From the NCBI GenBank assembly GCA_021791345.1, contig JAJYWT010000193.1, positions 1 to 15,207 on the forward strand: DNA of 15,207 bases. Reading direction: 5' to 3'. Source of the DNA: a bacterium. Lineage in GTDB: Bacteria > Chloroflexota > Dormibacteria > UBA8260 > Bog-877. Each line of letters begins with the position of its first letter. Positions within the stretch are counted from its first letter, which is position 1. Under the pieces are notes generated by a model that was not told the origin of the DNA, searched no databases, and was given only the letters and a program-made list of their open reading frames with translations. Of the stretch, positions 13,471 through 15,207 are shown in pieces. Both the position numbers and the translations under genes were made by a program.

Positions 13471-13508
13471 CCGCGCGCACCCCGGTTCTAGATCTTGAGA
13501 CCGCGCGG
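13471..13508. repeat. Inverted repeat downstream of tRNA-Ser
   Basis: CCGCGCG at 13471-13477 pairs with CGCGCGG at 13502-13508 across a 24-nt loop. It lies between the tRNA-Ser 3' end and the stop of the convergent ABC permease gene (13526). It could serve as a two-way transcription end, but it lacks a T tract. Confidence 0.35.
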
Positions 13509-13525
13509 TTCGAGGTGCTCGGCAA

Positions 13526-14374
13526 TCAGACCTCACGCCGGCTGAAGCTGAACAACGCCACGCCCAGCACAGCGCTGAGCCACACTGCCACGTAGGCGAG
13601 GTATCCCATCGTCGGACCCGAGCTGACCTGGAAGGTCGACCCCAGCCCGTGGGCGGCAGCGGCCTCGGAGCTCAGGGGCTCGATGGCGAAGACCGCGGCC
13701 CGCCACATGCCGTCGGTGGGCAGCAGGAAGTGGGTCACCACCCCCACGTCCGAGATCGCCTGGTTGCGGAATACCTCACCGAAGGCGCCGGCCACCCCGC
13801 CCAGCCACATGGTTCCGAATGCCATCACCGATATGACCGCCGCGGTGATGGTCGAAAGCCGGGTGCTCAGCGCCAGGGCCAGGGTGAGCAGGCAGACCGC
13901 CTCGACCACCAGGGAGGCCTCCGCCGCTCCGACCTGCCGCGGCAGGTAGCCGGTGGTCCAGTCGACCAGCAAAAAGACGATCGTGGTCGACCCCGCGGCG
14001 TAGACGGCGGTCGCGGTAACCAGACCGACCCATCGGCCCAGCAACAGCTGCGAACGCAGGAGCGGCCGTGCCAACAGCGCCTGGGCGACGCCGGACTCGA
14101 GGTCGGACGCGATCGCCGGGGCGGCGACGAACGAGCAGCTCAGCGCCAGCACGAAGCTGAACATGAACATCACCAGCAGGAGGAGCTGCGCGGCGGCCAG
14201 CTGCACCTCGCCGGGGGTGAGCGGCTGACCGCCGAGGTGCAGATGGGGAACCCGCGAGAATCCCCAGACCGTCAACGCGATCACGACCCCGGTCAGCGCC
14301 AGCAGGGCGTGCACCAGCCGCCGCCGCAGCAGTTCGGTCAGGGTCAGCCGCGCAATCACCCAGGTCGCCGTCAA
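13526..14374 (-). CDS. ABC-2 type transporter permease
   Basis: A 282-residue integral membrane protein. The TTG at 14374 is chosen because it gives TATWVIARLTLTELLRRRLVHALL, the standard amphipathic lead of ABC-2 permeases. It also overlaps the ATPase stop as TTGA. About six hydrophobic segments follow, including LTGVVIALTVWGF, LLLLVMFMFSFVLALSC, GLVTATAVYAAGSTTIVFLLV, ITAAVISVMAFGTMWLGG, and MGYLAYVAVWLSAVLGVALF at the C-terminus. The cytosolic motif ASDLESGVAQALLARPLLRSQLLLGRW, between helices 2 and 3, is the hallmark of the family. It forms the membrane part of an exporter with the ATPase encoded just upstream; the substrate is unknown. Confidence 0.87.
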   Translation of the reverse strand: MTATWVIARLTLTELLRRRLVHALLALTGVVIALTVWGFSRVPHLHLGGQPLTPGEVQLAAAQLLLLVMFMFSFVLALSCSFVAAPAIASDLESGVAQALLARPLLRSQLLLGRWVGLVTATAVYAAGSTTIVFLLVDWTTGYLPRQVGAAEASLVVEAVCLLTLALALSTRLSTITAAVISVMAFGTMWLGGVAGAFGEVFRNQAISDVGVVTHFLLPTDGMWRAAVFAIEPLSSEAAAAHGLGSTFQVSSGPTMGYLAYVAVWLSAVLGVALFSFSRREV

Positions 14375-15207
14375 TGCTTCCCCACCAGCTCCAGGAAGCG
14401 CTCCTCGAGTGGCCGCGCTCCCGGCTCCACCGCGTGGATTAGGCCGCCGGCGGCCACGATCGCGCTCACCAGCGCGGGGATGTCGGCATCGGGCACGCTG
14501 TTGAAGATGAGCCACTCCCCCTCGCGCTCGAAGGGGGCGCGGTCACCGAGAAGCAGCAGCGCATCCGCGCTGAGGCCGGAGCAGTGAATCCGCACCCTGG
14601 GCCTTCCCAACAGATCACTGAGCCGGCCCTCCGCGACCACCTGACCCCGGTCCACAATGGCCGCACGGTCGCACACCTGCTCCACCTCGGAGAGCAGGTG
14701 CGAGTTGAGAAACACGGTCACGCCCTGCGCTCTGAGGTCGCGCAGAATCTCGCGGACGTCGTGACGACCGACCGGGTCCAGGGCCGACGTGGGCTCATCC
14801 AGCAACACCAGCTGGGGATCTCCCAGCAGTGCCACCGCCAAACCCAACCGCTGCTGCATCCCCTTGGAGAAGGTGTCGACCCGGCCGCTTGCGCGATCCG
14901 CCAGTCCCACCGTCGCCAGCGCCCGACGGATGGCCGTGGGCTGGAGCGAGCGGGCGATCCCGGCCAGCGCGCAATGGAGCCGCAGCACCTCCTGGGCAGA
15001 GAGCCAGCCCTGGTACCGGAACAGTTCAGGCAGGTACCCGATCTTCCGGCGGGCTCCCAGCGACCCCAGGGGCAGTCCGAGCACAGCCGTTGCCACTGGG
15101 TGAACTCCAGTAAGCCCACGGCTGTGGCACCCCTCGCGGGGTTCCTCCCCCATTGCTGGGTTCGGTTCTGGCCTCACCGCGAACCGCCCGCGCCGAAGCG
15201 CTGGTCT
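14371..15207 (-). CDS. ABC transporter ATP-binding protein (ABC-2 exporter), N-terminal region scrambled and cut by the right edge
   Basis: From about 15075 leftward the protein is a clean ABC-2 ATPase: LGLPLGSLGARRKIGYLPELFRYQGWL (Q-loop region), signature TFSKGMQQRLGLAVALLGDP, Walker B QLVLLDEPTSALDP, H-loop FLNSHLLSEVEQVCDRA, and a C-terminal domain ending LVGKH. The same frame stays open to the window edge. However, the Walker A segment expected 25-35 residues before the Q-loop is not GPNGAGKTT; this frame reads FAVRPEPNPAMGEEPREG. Pieces of the expected text appear in shifted frames (a GLLEFT in one, SNGGG in another). That indicates several small indels between about 15080 and 15175, either real decay or poor sequence near a contig end. 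It is coupled to the permease by a 4-nt overlap. Confidence 0.82.
   Translation of the reverse strand, partial: RPALRRGRFAVRPEPNPAMGEEPREGCHSRGLTGVHPVATAVLGLPLGSLGARRKIGYLPELFRYQGWLSAQEVLRLHCALAGIARSLQPTAIRRALATVGLADRASGRVDTFSKGMQQRLGLAVALLGDPQLVLLDEPTSALDPVGRHDVREILRDLRAQGVTVFLNSHLLSEVEQVCDRAAIVDRGQVVAEGRLSDLLGRPRVRIHCSGLSADALLLLGDRAPFEREGEWLIFNSVPDADIPALVSAIVAAGGLIHAVEPGARPLEERFLELVGKH

Noticed and set aside
1..15207. CRISPR array, rRNA or riboswitch
   Set aside because: No regularly spaced repeats longer than the two short tandem pairs listed, no rRNA signatures and no recognisable riboswitch core were seen.

Overview
The window is a 15.2 kb piece of GC-rich bacterial chromosome. Codon use is strongly G/C at third positions, GTG and TTG starts are common, and both tRNAs encode their CCA ends. 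The gene content (AbrB-type VapB with a PIN toxin, an Actinomycetota-style methyltransferase, FHA and CpaF/GspE-like domains, an M20 carbamoylase-type hydrolase) suggests Actinomycetota or a related high-GC terrabacterial lineage such as Dormibacterota. I cannot settle which from this sequence alone.

The left third (1-4504) looks like accessory, partly decayed DNA. A tyrosine-recombinase integrase runs off the left edge. Just upstream of its start are two tandem 10-bp repeats and the 3' half of a tRNA gene, the usual picture of an integration boundary. It is followed by a VapBC toxin-antitoxin pair, a dead IS110-family transposase C-terminus, an MFS exporter, a short broken copy of a methyltransferase, and a longer copy of that methyltransferase broken by one missing G.

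The middle (4505-9816) has a noncoding stretch with a 12-bp inverted repeat, then a RapZ-like protein whose N-terminal kinase-fold half has lost its P-loop. Convergent to it is a tightly packed minus-strand cluster: etfB, etfA, an FHA protein fused to what looks like a dead CpaF/GspE-type secretion ATPase, a tiny single-pass membrane protein (TTG start), and an HNH endonuclease. The FHA/pseudo-ATPase plus its membrane partner is the most unusual item in the window.

The right third (9817-15207) looks like ordinary chromosome: tRNA-Asp(GTC) with a perfect TATAAT box, a methyltransferase overlapping a flavin-type split-barrel protein, an M20 amidohydrolase whose stop codon interlocks with the latter in a shared CTAG, a divergent HD-domain protein, tRNA-Ser(GCT), and an ABC-2 type exporter (permease and ATPase). 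The ATPase reads well from its Q-loop onward, but its Walker A region near the right edge is scrambled and the gene runs off the window.
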